64,000 bases of DNA from Calycina herbarum (Eukaryota; Ascomycota; Leotiomycetes; Helotiales; Pezizellaceae), in contig LLEY01000103.1 of NCBI GenBank assembly GCA_001414485.1, positions 124,001 through 188,000 of the forward strand, written 5' to 3'. The translations under genes were made by a program, and so were the position numbers. Below, in pieces: positions 1 to 10,766 of this stretch. How positions within the stretch are numbered: the first letter of the stretch is position 1; the number at the start of each line of letters is the position of its first letter. Under the pieces are notes generated by a model. The model saw only the letters and a list, made by a program, of their open reading frames with translations. It ran no database searches and was not told the DNA's origin.

Positions 1-1709
1 CGCTGTACGGCAGATTCATCGAGGTCTGGAGGCAGAAGGACTCTATCGTTCAAAGAAATCGCATGACTCGCCTTCTGATTCGTAACGCTGGACATGAAGG
101 TATGATCTGTAGAAAGTGCCAAATTGATCCTGGTTGCTAAGATACAATAGTGCGAACACCTTTGAACAGTATCATCAATTATTTAGAAGTTGCACTCGAG
201 GAGCCATTAGATGAACGAGCACGACAGCATTTATTCAGATCATTACAAGCGTCAAAGGCCTTGGTTTTTGTGGTCAATGATCTTCTGAGTTTAACGGAAG
301 TTGAGGACGTAGACTTCAAAATGCACGAGGATAATGTGAATTTGAAGAGGATGGTTACAGAACTTATGGCAGCATTTAAAGACGAATCGAAACGACGAAA
401 CATGGAAATCGAACTTCACGAAGACGAAACTGTACCAAATATTGTTCGGTGCGATCCGGCGGGACTACGGCAGGTTCTGCTCAATCTCTTGACTAATGCA
501 ATTGAACATGGGCTTAGTGGCAAGGTGATCAAGATTGAACTCAAAAGTCTGAGCGCTACAGATGGTAATACATTGGTTGAAATAGCGTTTCAAGATGAAG
601 GAGAGGGTCTCAGTGAGCAGGAACTTGACAGTATTTTCCAGGATCTGGAGCAAGTTTTGGATGAAGACGAAGTACATGCAGCCTTAAAGGACGACGAAGA
701 GGAGTCTGAAGTAGGGAAAGATGCAGAAGTATCGCAACCCAAATACATCGGCCTTGGTCTTGCATTTACTGCGAGATTTGTCAGGCTCAATTATGGTCAA
801 ATAAGCATGTCCTCAGAGCCCGGCAAGGGTACACGAGTATCTATCAAAATTCCATTTCGAAACGCAGTTCAAGTCAAAACCACGGAGAAAACTCCAATCG
901 AATTATTGTCACCACCAACACCACCGAGTGAGGTTTCGACTGCAAGCAATCCTCTTTCAGCAACCTTTCCAAAGTCACCGTCGGTATCCAAATTTGGACA
1001 ATTGACTCTACAGACAATCCCACAGGTATGGAGATCTACCTCTAGCTCTGAAATCAACACAGCAAGTCCACAAAGCAGCAGTAGTACCATCAGTCCGATC
1101 TTGAGTCGCAATCCTTTCACCGAGTCAGGTTTCAAATTGCCCAAATTCCATGTTTTGGTTGCGGAAGACAACCCTCTGAATAGTCGATTATTGGAAACGA
1201 GGTTGGTGAAGAGAGGACACAGTGTGAAGGTTACTGTTGATGGGCAAGCTTGTGCAGATGCTTTCCGGAATAGTCCAGACGCTTTTGATGTTATTCTTAT
1301 GGATCTACAGGTATGTTATCACTATTTCTCGCGCGCAATATGACACAGCTAACTTTCTTTTCAGATGCCATTAGTAGACGGAGCAGGGTCAACCCGTCTC
1401 ATCCGAGCCTTTGAGGATGAACAAGAACCCAAGATATCGGAACGGGCCGTCGAATACGGACGGGTCCCAATTATCGCTGTATCTGCGTCTCTCACTGAGA
1501 ACGCATTGGATGATTACTTGAATACCGGATTCGACGGTTGGATCCTTAAACCCATTGATTTCCAAAGACTGGAGGCTATTCTGGTGGCTATCCAAGACCG
1601 CCAGGTTCGAGAATTGTTATTATATGGACGTGAAAAATGGGATCGGGGAGGATGGTTCATATCAAGAGCTTCACAGGATTCGGCGATAGAGGGGAGACGG
1701 GGCTGCTAA
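1..1709 (+). CDS. Hybrid histidine kinase, phytochrome-like, C-terminal part
   Basis: Partial gene; the 5' end lies before the window. Exons 1..99, 151..1310 and 1365..1709 join in phase (introns GTATGA..TAG and GTATGT..CAG). Joining the first two restores the H-box GHEVRTPLNSIINYL, whose His codon is at 93-95. The HATPase domain follows, with N-box LLNLLTNAIEHG, G1 box DEGEG and G2 box YIGLGLAF. After a Ser/Thr/Pro linker comes a receiver domain: acidic pair in AEDN, phospho-acceptor Asp in VILMDLQMP (across the second intron) and conserved Lys in WILKP. The product would pass phosphate from its own His to its own receiver Asp and then to an HPt protein. The H-box wording resembles fungal group VIII (phytochrome) kinases; the sensor half is not in the window, so the group is inference. 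An acidic insertion of about 35 residues separates the G1 and G2 boxes. Confidence 0.88.
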
Positions 1710-1879
1710 AAGTTTGGGAGGGGATATTTAATAGAAGGCAGGGATTTTTTTTGAGAAGATTCAGCGTGTGAGACACTTTTTCTGGGAGAGGTGCATTCCT
1801 GTTTATGAGATGATGTTAGAATATTTTGGGTTTTGGGTTTAGGTTGGGTTTGGTCGTGGGTCTTAAGGACTCTCATTTA

Positions 1880-2392
1880 CAGTGAGTTGCGAATTAAGCT
1901 TCCCTTTTGACGATATTTTATAAACCGTGCGTTTTTAGAAAATTTCTTATTTCCTAGACACTCTTTCCCTCTTTACTTAACAACAACGTATGTTATTATA
2001 TCCCTGAGAATAGCTAAAAAGAGCTCTATACCCCCTTTCTTACTCTATAAACTTTTTAAGAAGAAAAAAGACACTTTTATATATATTTGAATTTTTATAA
2101 GGTCTTAGCAGAGACTACTCAACTTTACAGGGGTATGAAAAATTTTCTTACGAAAAGGGGGTTTTCTAAGAATTAACTATTACTAAGTTTATTCTTATTA
2201 TACTTGCTTAGATATAGTAATAAATAGAGAGGAGGTATAAGAAGATATAGCGGTTCTTTCTAGCTAGGTCCTATATCTTAAAGACTACTTTAATTTTCTG
2301 TTTTCTAAAATAAATAAGAAAAAAACCTAGGAAGAAAAAAGCACGGTTTACAAAAAAAGTGTTAAAAAGGAAGCTTAATTCGCAACTCACTG
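1880..2392. mobile_element. MITE-like element, about 51-bp terminal inverted repeats
   Basis: The left end (1880-1930, starting CAGTGAGTTGCGAATTAAGC) and right end (2341-2392) are inverted copies with a few mismatches and a 1-nt length difference, both running inward to TAAACCGTGC. The 513-bp interior is very AT-rich and has no ORF, so the element is non-autonomous. The left flank is TA and the right flank CA, so a TA target duplication with one later T-to-C change is possible. TIRs starting CAG with TA targets suit the Tc1/mariner-pogo superfamily (family knowledge); the assignment is inference. It lies about 170 bp past the histidine kinase stop codon. Confidence 0.8.
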
Positions 2393-2667
2393 CATTGGAG
2401 TCGATGGTTCGCGGGATGTAATTCTGTGCTTTTTAGCTTGTATATCAGCATATATATAAAATGAGAAGGTTGCATATTTCACCATCATTTTTGGAAGAGT
2501 CAATTTTTGATAAGAGAGGCGAAGTATTATAATTGACCTGGCTATTTAGGCTCCTGTTGAGAGGATGAAGACTCATTCAACAACACCGTGCAGAAAATTA
2601 TAGATACTTTATATACTTCTCCAAAACTAGTCCCCAGCCCAAATTGGACTGTCCCCGTAATGAGTTC

Positions 2668-3752
2668 CTAAGTGTCCTTTTTGCTAGTCTTCTTATCCAC
2701 TTTCTTGCGCATCAAACCGGCAAATCCAAGTCCCAGTCCAGCACCGAAGCCTAAACCAATACACAAGGCTGTACCCGGATTACACTTATAAAACCTGGGA
2801 TCTACGTATTTTCGCAGTCCCGTGTTGGGAAATTGGTTTTGTTGCCAGTGATTGTGTGCTTTCCAAAATTGGTATTGAGAGGCTAGTCGATAAATTACTA
2901 GTTCGCCGATTTGTACTCCGAGTTGTGGCAAGTAACGCGTGCTCCATTGCGACGTTCTATTTGAGGATGTTAGCAGCCATTCATGAAAAGAAATATCAGG
3001 AAAACATACCTGGAAGGTAGAAGCGGGGTGATCATTCCATAGGGACATAGCAAAGATCTTGCTGTCCCAAAAGCTTTGGTAAATGTTGAGCGTGTCGCTA
3101 GTTTTACATGCTGGATAACTGCTGAGATACGACCTAGGATCAAATTGGTGAAGTTGTAAATTGGAAGTGCAAGGAGGCGGAGAACGTTGTTCTAGGGAAG
3201 AAATGGTGCTATTATATCGAGAACGACAAAAGCAATCCACCGAAACATACACCATGGAACATTTCTCGAGGTACAGAATACAAGATAACCAAAACACCCC
3301 ACCAGAGTATGACAAATAGGGCACCGCCGAGTAGGCACCCAATAATGCTACACAGTGTGTAGTACATAAGGCCGAATGCTGCTGCTTCCCACGATAAATA
3401 TTTCAAGGGATGTTTCACAGCTTGGATTGTTAGACTGCATTCGCAAAGGCTCTTGAAAGATGTAACTTACTGTGTTTCTTCTTTAGTTCAGCCAGCGTGA
3501 AAACGAATTAATCAGTTAATCAATTATTAATTTGATTAATATGATTAGATTAGGTTAGATTTTGATTAACACTTAAAACCCCTTGATTAGATTAGATTAA
3601 TGCCCATTAATCTAATCTAATCTAATCCAATCATTACTTTAGGTGAGTTCAGCTTTTCTACCAGATTTCTCTACAAGTGAGACTGTGTGATCGGAATCGA
3701 GCACTGGCACTCCTGGAGATTGGGTTTCATTCGACACAATTTCTTCATCCAT
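2668..3752 (-). pseudogene. Diverged, probably degenerate paralogue of the 4146-5120 membrane protein
   Basis: I do not recognise the family. The 3' part is convincing: coding blocks about 3418..3251, 3191..3010 and 2956..2668 join in phase through GTATGT..TAG introns. The joined protein matches the neighbouring gene at KAFGTAR and at the C-terminal GLRKYVDP and glycine-rich segment before a Lys-rich tail. The 3009..2957 intron sits at the same place as the neighbour's intron. Upstream is a run of hydrophobic segments but no ATG. A matching N-terminus is found only at 3752..3639, where the neighbour's MPDTE reads TPDTE (ATG to ACG), the frame ends in TAA, and an AT-rich insertion follows. The proposed intron 3250..3192 aligns with coding sequence in the paralogue and may be decayed exon. 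Either the 5' exons are unusual or the copy is a pseudogene. Confidence 0.5.
3500..3640. repeat. AT-rich TAATC/GATTA repeat with perfect 17-bp palindrome
   Basis: A stretch built almost only of TTAAT, GATTA and TCTAATC words. It contains a perfect hairpin: arm GATTAGATTAGATTAAT at 3585-3601, loop GCCC, complementary arm at 3606-3622. Near-identical CTTTAG...TTCAGC words flank the block (about 3481-3491 and 3637-3652), as expected for an insertion or expansion. It interrupts the 5' part of the degenerate paralogue. Confidence 0.7.
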
Positions 3753-4145
3753 CTTTTCAGTATCTGGCGTTAATAATTAGTCAACCCATTTGGGGATACC
3801 CATGTTAGTCGGTATAGGTCTTGGTCAACGTACTCTCGTAATATTCGGGGAGGCTGGAGGGCACTTCCAGGCGTATTGTAGTGCGCATTTTCCGAGTGAA
3901 TAGGGTTTTTCTGTTTTGGCTTCTAAGCGAGATTCACTGGTCTTATGTGTAGGTTGCACAGTTCACTACTATTCCTTGAAGAGTCTGTTTTGAAAGAGGG
4001 GAGTGAGTAAGATTGACAGATAACCTTTGCTGAGAGGAGAGAAAACTACATCCTAATTCCATGGACAACCGATTGCCTACAAGGTATTTGGTAAAACCAC
4101 CGAGACCCTTACCAAAGACAAAAACAGCTTCATCCTGTTTAACTT

Positions 4146-5120
4146 CTATTTGTCCTTATTTCCACTCTCTTTATCCGATTTGTTTTTGCTCAATAACCCC
4201 GCGTATCCCAGTCCAAGTCCAATACCTAAACCAATGCCAAAAACCTTTCCAGGGTGACGTCTATAGGCGCGGGGGTCTAGGTATTTTCGTAATCCCGCGT
4301 TTTGGTATTGAGGGAAGTTGCTTCGATGTGTTCTAGAAGCGGGAAGATGAGAGGTCGAGGTAGTGCCTGAGGCTGGCCAGGAATTTTGAAGTCCCACTCT
4401 GTGTTCTGGGATGTGTGAGGCTGGGAGTCTGTTCCATGGCATGGTTCTATTTTGTATGTTAGCTGAGTAATTATTGTGACATTGTAATGGGATAACTTAC
4501 CCTGGGGGCTGGTAGATCATTCCTCTGGGACGGAAGAAGGTTCTAGCTGTACCGAAAGCTTTAATAAACGTCAAGCGTGTGGTTAGTTTTGCACGCTGGA
4601 TGAGAGCTGTGGTACGAGCTTTGATTGACTGGATGCCGGAAAGCAAAGTTCGGGGGATTCGTGAAGCTGCTTGTCCGAGGAAAGTTCCCATTCGGTCAAG
4701 GATATTTCGAAATAAGAGCGCGAACCCAGAGAAAACCACACTCAAAAAAAGTACTAGAGGTATGCAGAAGAGTATCATTGGAAGTATGCCGAAGACTGCA
4801 AAGCATATCGCTTGGAAGAAGAAGAGTAATGGCGCCATCATAACGAACAACATTGCTGGAAAGAAGACGAGTATTGGCGCCATGATTGCGAACAACGTTG
4901 CTGGAAAGAAAAGGAGTATTGGTGCGAAAAGGGCAAAAGCCATCATGCCGAAAACCAACGCAAAGGCGTGGGGACTTTCTGACGTTGGACGAACTCCGCT
5001 TCTTATGTTAAACTCTTCATACGTGGGTGCCACCGGGTCACCAGAATCCGACTCCGATCCGGGTGAAGAATCAATTTCCTTCAATACATTGTCCCTGTCT
5101 GACATTTCGGTATCTGGCAT
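4146..5120 (-). CDS. Unknown multi-pass membrane protein, 305 aa
   Basis: Two exons, 5120..4501 and 4446..4146, joined in phase through a GTAAGT..TAG intron. Function unknown. Residues 1-55 are acidic and Ser-rich (MPDTEMSD start), probably cytosolic. Residues about 52-140 are a hydrophobic block of near-repeats (APILLFFPA, APILVFFPA, APLLFFFQA), enough for three or four membrane passes. A basic amphipathic part with KAFGTAR follows, then a C-terminal module with GLRKYLDP, a Gly-rich hydrophobic segment (GIGLGIGLGLGYAGLL) and a Lys-rich tail. The Gly-rich segment recalls membrane-inserting helices, but I claim no activity. The start is the first ATG and aligns with the relic N-terminus of the tandem copy at 2668-3752. 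The intron position is conserved between the copies, which supports a real gene. Confidence 0.75.
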
Positions 5121-8100
5121 GGAGTATTTAGCGAAATTATATCGAACTCGATCTGGTTAACCTACATCCATCGCGATCCATCAAGATTTCTTGGTTCTGC
5201 TTCGTACTTTCTAGTGGCGTGGCTTTGTCTCGCTGCTCTGACTCGGGTCGCGCCCATATGGATGGCATGTTTGTACACCAAGGAGAGGTAATTGTTGTTG
5301 GCGATGCGCTGTGTACTCGAAGCTTTTTGGGTGTGAGAAGTTGAAGGCAGAAATAGCAAGATATTTAAGGGAATTCTCAGTAATATATCCTAGTGAATTA
5401 CCAAGTGCAGGTGTTTACGTTGCTAAGCGAGATTCACCGGTTCCATGAAACTCTTCCAAGGACTGATGATTCATATTCACCACTTGATACTGATTTACCA
5501 AACCAGGAGAAAATCTCCCGCGATGGTATTAGCATTATTAATGTAATACAAAGCACTTGTCTCCTTTTAAGAGACCTTCTAAAACTACTTTGAGGTATTT
5601 TTCCGACTCACTCAGTTTTGGGTTAATTTCAGAAGCCTAGCTAGCTAAGAGCCCTTTGAGTAGCTATTCCCCCAGCGGTAGTCTCAATTTACGTCACGGA
5701 AAAACATACTTTTGTTAATAGTATATTAGTGTCATTGCGTGGTGGGGACTTGATAGTTTTCGGTGACTTTTGAATCAAAGCCTTTGTCGAAGATGCCGGC
5801 GACGAGTTCCACCACAATTCGCACATGGTGATTGTTGACCATCCCATGCTAATAACTGCGATCTTCGAGGGAAACGGTGCCTTCAAGCCTAATTGATGAA
5901 TATCTAAGGGGAACCAAAGATTGTTTGCTATCTAGTGATATCTCACATCGACGCTCTGTCTATCAAAAACTTCATCAAACCCATCGAAATAAAGAAACAC
6001 CTAAAACCCGCCAGAAAGTCACTTGCAAATAATTTGAACTGAAAAAACCAAGCCCCCCAGCATCACTAAATACCTGCGCCACATCCATACCTCCCAACCT
6101 TCCTAAAGAAGTCTGCCCAGCAACCAGTACATAAGTGGCTAAACTCCCAGCATGTAAACCACACCAAAAGCTTGATTAATATCCCCGATACAGCTAGAAA
6201 CCTGTCGATCGGATGTTCTAGTCTCTTGGACCGGACCCCACGGTTGGGATTGATACGAGGACATGGGTTAAAGGGTTATGTTAAATAGTTCTTTGGAGAC
6301 GAGAATTCTTCTATGGTTTTTGACTTCTGGAATGCATATAGAAAACAGATAGAAACATCACTAGGTACTGGAGGCAACTTGAAGTTTGGGACAAGGGTAC
6401 GTATCGAAAAGAAGCGAGGCTGTCATACTTTGGCTTCTGAGGTTTCCAACGTCGAAGCTGGCTTTGACCATTGGCAAAACCAAAAAAATCCGATAAAGAA
6501 GGTCGGTCTCTATAGAGTACTGGTAAACGAGACACCGTACATTCTCGTCCATTAACGAGGTTTGGACGAGAAAATACTGGAATATGGCTGGGAAATCGGA
6601 CGAGGGAGAGTGAGTTCGGTGAAATGAAGTACGAAGATCAAGAAGAAAATTGACGAGCCGCTAGTCGAATTGAAAGAAACCGAAGAGAAAGAACGATGAT
6701 GCAAGAAAGAAGTTCATGTGGCAAACTTGAAAAAATTTGGCTAGCTGAGTTTAACGTGAAGAAGTAGGGAGTCCTTACATTCATGGAACAGAGACTTGAT
6801 GGCTGCAACGGGGAAGCCGCCTCGGCTCCAAATCAAGTTTATTCTGGAGAACACAACGCAGAGTGCATATGCATTTGAAAATCTTCTGGTAGTACTTGTA
6901 CAAGCACAGCGTTTAAGACAGTGGGGGTCCAATTCACAGACATGCTCTTCAGATAAGGTTGTACTTCCTAGACGCACATCTCGAGACGCCGCAACCCACG
7001 GATATCAACATCAGCTTCAATGTGGTTCTTTCGGTCACCACCGAGGCACCTCGAAAAGGTTTGTGGTATGACTATTGCATCACGGCGGTAGCACGTTTGT
7101 CGCTGCGCTGAAACTTCAACGTATTCTCTATCTCGGGTTGAAGCAGAGCGGGGATGTCTCACTCACTGGAGTTTTGGACCTCGAAGCTCGGACTGTTTCC
7201 CTTGATCCTCAAAATTGCCTCTCTTTTCATCAAGCAGCCTTCCAAGTTTTTCGTTGCAGAAATGTCCAATAGATAAGCTTTATTGGCTCCAAATGACGCT
7301 GGCCATCTGCAAGTGCAGTCGACCGACATAAACGAGAAAGCTATGAATAGCAACTGAAGAATAACTGGATGGAAGAAGAGCAGATATGATGCAATATAGG
7401 AAAGCTTCCGCATCAAAAATTCCGCGACGAGTAAATCGAGCCGATTTCCCGGAACCGGAAACCCTTCAACCATAAATTGAGTTGATTTGAGAGGGCTATG
7501 GTGCAATTGATCTTCGACTGCAGCATTGATAGACAATAAAATCGCCACCAGTGATACATACGAGCCCCGTTGCATATTGACAAGTGAACGCCGAACGCCT
7601 TCTTCCTGGTAAATGCAATGGGACTGGTGATCGCTCAACACCACAGTAAACCTTGAAACTTTTCAAAACCACCAACTGACAGCATGGCAATGAACTCCAG
7701 AAGCCCTCTGCCCATCAATTTTGTCCTCTGAGTTGGCCGCCGAGTCCACTTGAGGCCTCGGCCCAGCGTGGAATCCACGACTCCACGAGGCTAAAATGTA
7801 ACGGAATATTGTAACTCCAACCTTGCAGAAATTGATTCATGGGAAAGGAAAGACCGGATGGAGATGCTGCAGCCTTTCAACATTGGCAACCCGCATATCG
7901 ATGCATCTTGGTGGAGTACATGGAGGCCTTTCGAGCTGAGACGATTCACAGCCTTGGGATAAGACGACGTCCAATGTTGAGAAACGTCTAAGCGGTTATC
8001 GCCATCGTGGTTCCTAGCATCATGTCCCACTGATTTCATGTCTCGCAAGTTTGGTGGTTCTGGTCACCAATACGGAAATTCCGAAGAGAAGCAAAAGAAA

Positions 8101-9314
8101 AGAAAGGGCATCTTCAATGCCACAAGATTGTCCCTGGCTTAGCCCAGGATTTATTACCCAATCTAGCCTAGACAAATCTTTGGTAAACGGCTTCCGGGGT
8201 TCACATGGAGCGCTACTGCAGACTCAGGGGGATGCTATTAGCCAAGCCCCTTATCCATCGTCGCTTCCAAGGGTTCATCGTCAGGGGAATATCAAGATAA
8301 TTTATCAAATCGGCCAGCACCGAATGCTCCGAATCTCCTTCCGGCAGTGTGAATACGGTGGTCAGTAAGAGGACACTGTAACTCCACTGTAAAGTATCTC
8401 TGGTTCTAGAAGTAGAACACCACAGGCTGAGCCTAGGTTAGGTTAGCTCGCGTACAGAAGATGGTGTGCTACAACGCTCGATGTGCATGCGGTGAGAAAA
8501 TATCGGCGGCATGTTGCACAAACACTGCAGCATGTTCCATTATTGCTTTTTTTATGGGCTGTGTTGAGACTCGAGAAGCCTGGCTGGAGGGCTAGAGAGA
8601 TTGCGAAATGGCAGGTTCAAGAGCCACAGGACAGAGCTATTGACGGGTTCAGGGAGGCGAGGAGGTCAGAACTTATTGGGGATCATACCAATTGGGGATC
8701 ATACCAATTGGGGATCATACCAATCAGTGGGGAAATAGGAGGCTATCTGGCTATCTAGTCCGGTACCTTGGTATTGGTCTTGAGATTGACATCTAGCTTC
8801 GCATCAAACGAATTAGACGCTAGCCACTGCTCGACTAAGGGAGGGTTGACTGCCCATCCTTTCCATGCCATGCCATGCCATGCCGCTTCGTTTAAAACAC
8901 CGTCAATATTTGTCTCCTTCTCCCGCCCACTGGTGACGCCTAGTGACGCTCTCACCCTCCAAACAACCCAACAAATACTTTTGACCAAGCTGAGATCTCC
9001 GGCCCGTGTTCAGCCGGTTGTCACCCTGCAACCCTCCCCTCCCCTCCATCCGTACCCGTACCCCAGCAATCGCGGGCCTGGTCGCGCCTGAACTATACCA
9101 TACTCTGTACCCCGGTCACTCACATCGCCATCAACCACCACATCAACTTTGGTTTCCTCCATCCATTCCACGACCCAGATAACCTCTCGAGCCCCAACCC
9201 TCGTTGGCCATTGACGACCCATCTCATTGCGACAAGTTGACTCTTGCTCGCCCAATTCGACACTCGTTCTTTCAGACTCTTAATATATAATTCCGACCTC
9301 ACTTTCGCACCAGT
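5121..9314. other. 4.2-kb spacer, no convincing gene
   Basis: Only short ORFs that conflict between strands. Positions 5405-5425 repeat the AAGCGAGATTCACYGGT word found near 3926, so the tandem duplication of the membrane-protein genes included upstream DNA. A plus-strand open stretch at about 5773-5898, ending in TGA, reads like a lone C-terminal exon (AGDEFHHNSH, VIVDHPM) but has no partner. A minus ORF at 7644..7159 with one hydrophobic segment could be a gene relic. A run of CATGC words lies at about 8866-8884. Confidence 0.5.
8675..8722. repeat. Three perfect tandem copies of a 16-bp unit
   Basis: ATTGGGGATCATACCA occurs three times head to tail (8675, 8691, 8707) and then breaks off. 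It lies about 600 bp upstream of the GH16 gene. It may be a replication-slippage minisatellite; no function is visible. Confidence 0.9.
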
Positions 9315-10766
9315 ATGGAGAATACATCGCACTACAGAGGGAGCGCCGTCTCCACCACGGCCACAACTCCAATGCGTCCTGGAACTCCAGAAAGCAGAAA
9401 TACTCCCTTCGGCGAAGAAATATCCCCAGCGCCTCGAGCGAATCCATTTTCCACTCCGTTCGCCTCCAGACCCGCATCCTCGTTCGGATCCTCCTCGGCC
9501 GTTCGCGCGGGGATCCCTTCAAGGTATTTCCATTCAAGACGAGTGAAGAAAGGCGAAGTTGAGCAACCGTGGAGGAAAAACAAAGATCCAAAGGAGAAAT
9601 GGGTGACGATTATTCCGTTGATTGGTCTTGCACTGGGATTTGGAATTGCTGGTTTCTTGATATATGATGGCATGAAATCAGTGGTGCGTCACAAATACTG
9701 CCCCGTTTTGGACGAGGATTTCAGTCAAGGTCTCCGAGACAACATATGGACGAAAGAGGCGGAAGTTGGTGGGTTTGGGTAAGTTTTTCTCGCTGCATGT
9801 AATTGGTGGGAACTGGCTAACGGATGCAGAAATGGACAATTCGAGCAGACTACGTTGACGGACGAGAATGTCTTCATAAAAGATGGAAAGCTCATCATCA
9901 AGCCAACCCTTCAAGATGCAACACTCATCGAGTCCAACAATGTCATTAATTTGACTGCCGACGGAACTTGTTCATCAACATCTCTCAAAAGTTGTGTCAC
10001 CCAGACCAACACCACTGAAGGAACGATCATTCAACCAGTCAAGTCTGGACGCATTAACACCAAGGCCGGCGCCGTTATCAAGTATGGACGTGTCGAAGTC
10101 ACCGCAAAGCTACCTGATGGAGATTGGCTCTGGCCTGCGATTTGGATGTTGCCAGTGAATGAAACCTACGGTCCTTGGCCACTATCTGGAGAGATTGATA
10201 TTCTTGAAGCTCGCGGGAACAACCACACATACAAGCAAGGTGGAAACAACATTGCCTCGTCAGCACTTCATTGGGGTCCTGACACAGCCAACGATGCATG
10301 GTGGCGAACAAACGTCAAGAGAGCGGCCTTGCACACGACCTACTCGAAAACCACACATACATTTGGACTGGAGTGGTCTCAGAAATACCTCTTCACTTAC
10401 ATCGATTCAAATCTTCTCCAAGTTCTGTTCACCAATTTCAATCAGCCACTTTGGCAGCGTGGTCAATTCCCTAGCTCCCTTTCCAACGGTACTCGTCTTG
10501 TTGATGCTTGGTCACAAACTGGTCGTAAACAAACACCTTTCGATCAAGAATTCTACCTCATCCTCAACGTCGCAGTCGGTGGCACAAATGGTTGGTTCGA
10601 AGATGGTGCATCTGGAAAACCATGGGTTGATCAAAGTCCCCGAGCCAAGAACGATTTCTGGGCTGCTCGAAACCAATGGCAGCCAACTTGGGAGAAGAAT
10701 GGACAGATGGAGATCAGCAGTGTCAAGATATGGAAACAATGCGATGGTAACGAGGACAACGAATAG
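9315..10766 (+). CDS. GH16 family glucanase-like, type II membrane-anchored, 466 aa
   Basis: Exons 9315..9778 and 9830..10766 join in phase (GTAAGT..CAG). Residues 1-95 are a Ser/Pro-rich cytosolic tail, about 97-117 form one membrane helix (ITIIPLIGLALGFG region), and the rest is a GH16 jelly roll facing out. The catalytic motif GEIDILEARG puts the nucleophile at about Glu276, the assisting Asp at 278 and the acid/base at Glu281. Other family marks are the substrate-cleft Trp residues in DGDWLWPAIWMLP and NVAVGGTNGWF. The arrangement resembles the fungal GH16 group with 'gram-negative-binding-protein' type beta-1,3-glucan domains. A wall beta-glucan substrate is inferred; hydrolysis versus transglycosylation cannot be told from sequence. 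Several N-glycosylation sequons are present. Confidence 0.92.

Noticed and set aside
2957..3342. N-terminal part of the single 224-codon minus-strand frame beginning at 3342
   Set aside because: Runs through two likely introns in the wrong frame; only its last part (2956..2668) matches the paralogue.
3500..3640. Internal telomere repeat
   Set aside because: The repeated word is TAATC/GATTA, not TTAGGG.
4579..5160. 193-codon plus-strand frame, Lys-rich
   Set aside because: Antisense of the hydrophobic repeats of the membrane-protein gene; repeated NNVAGKK words mirror those repeats.
7159..7644. 161-codon minus-strand frame with a hydrophobic segment
   Set aside because: No recognisable motif, no splice partners and competing frames; at most a relic.
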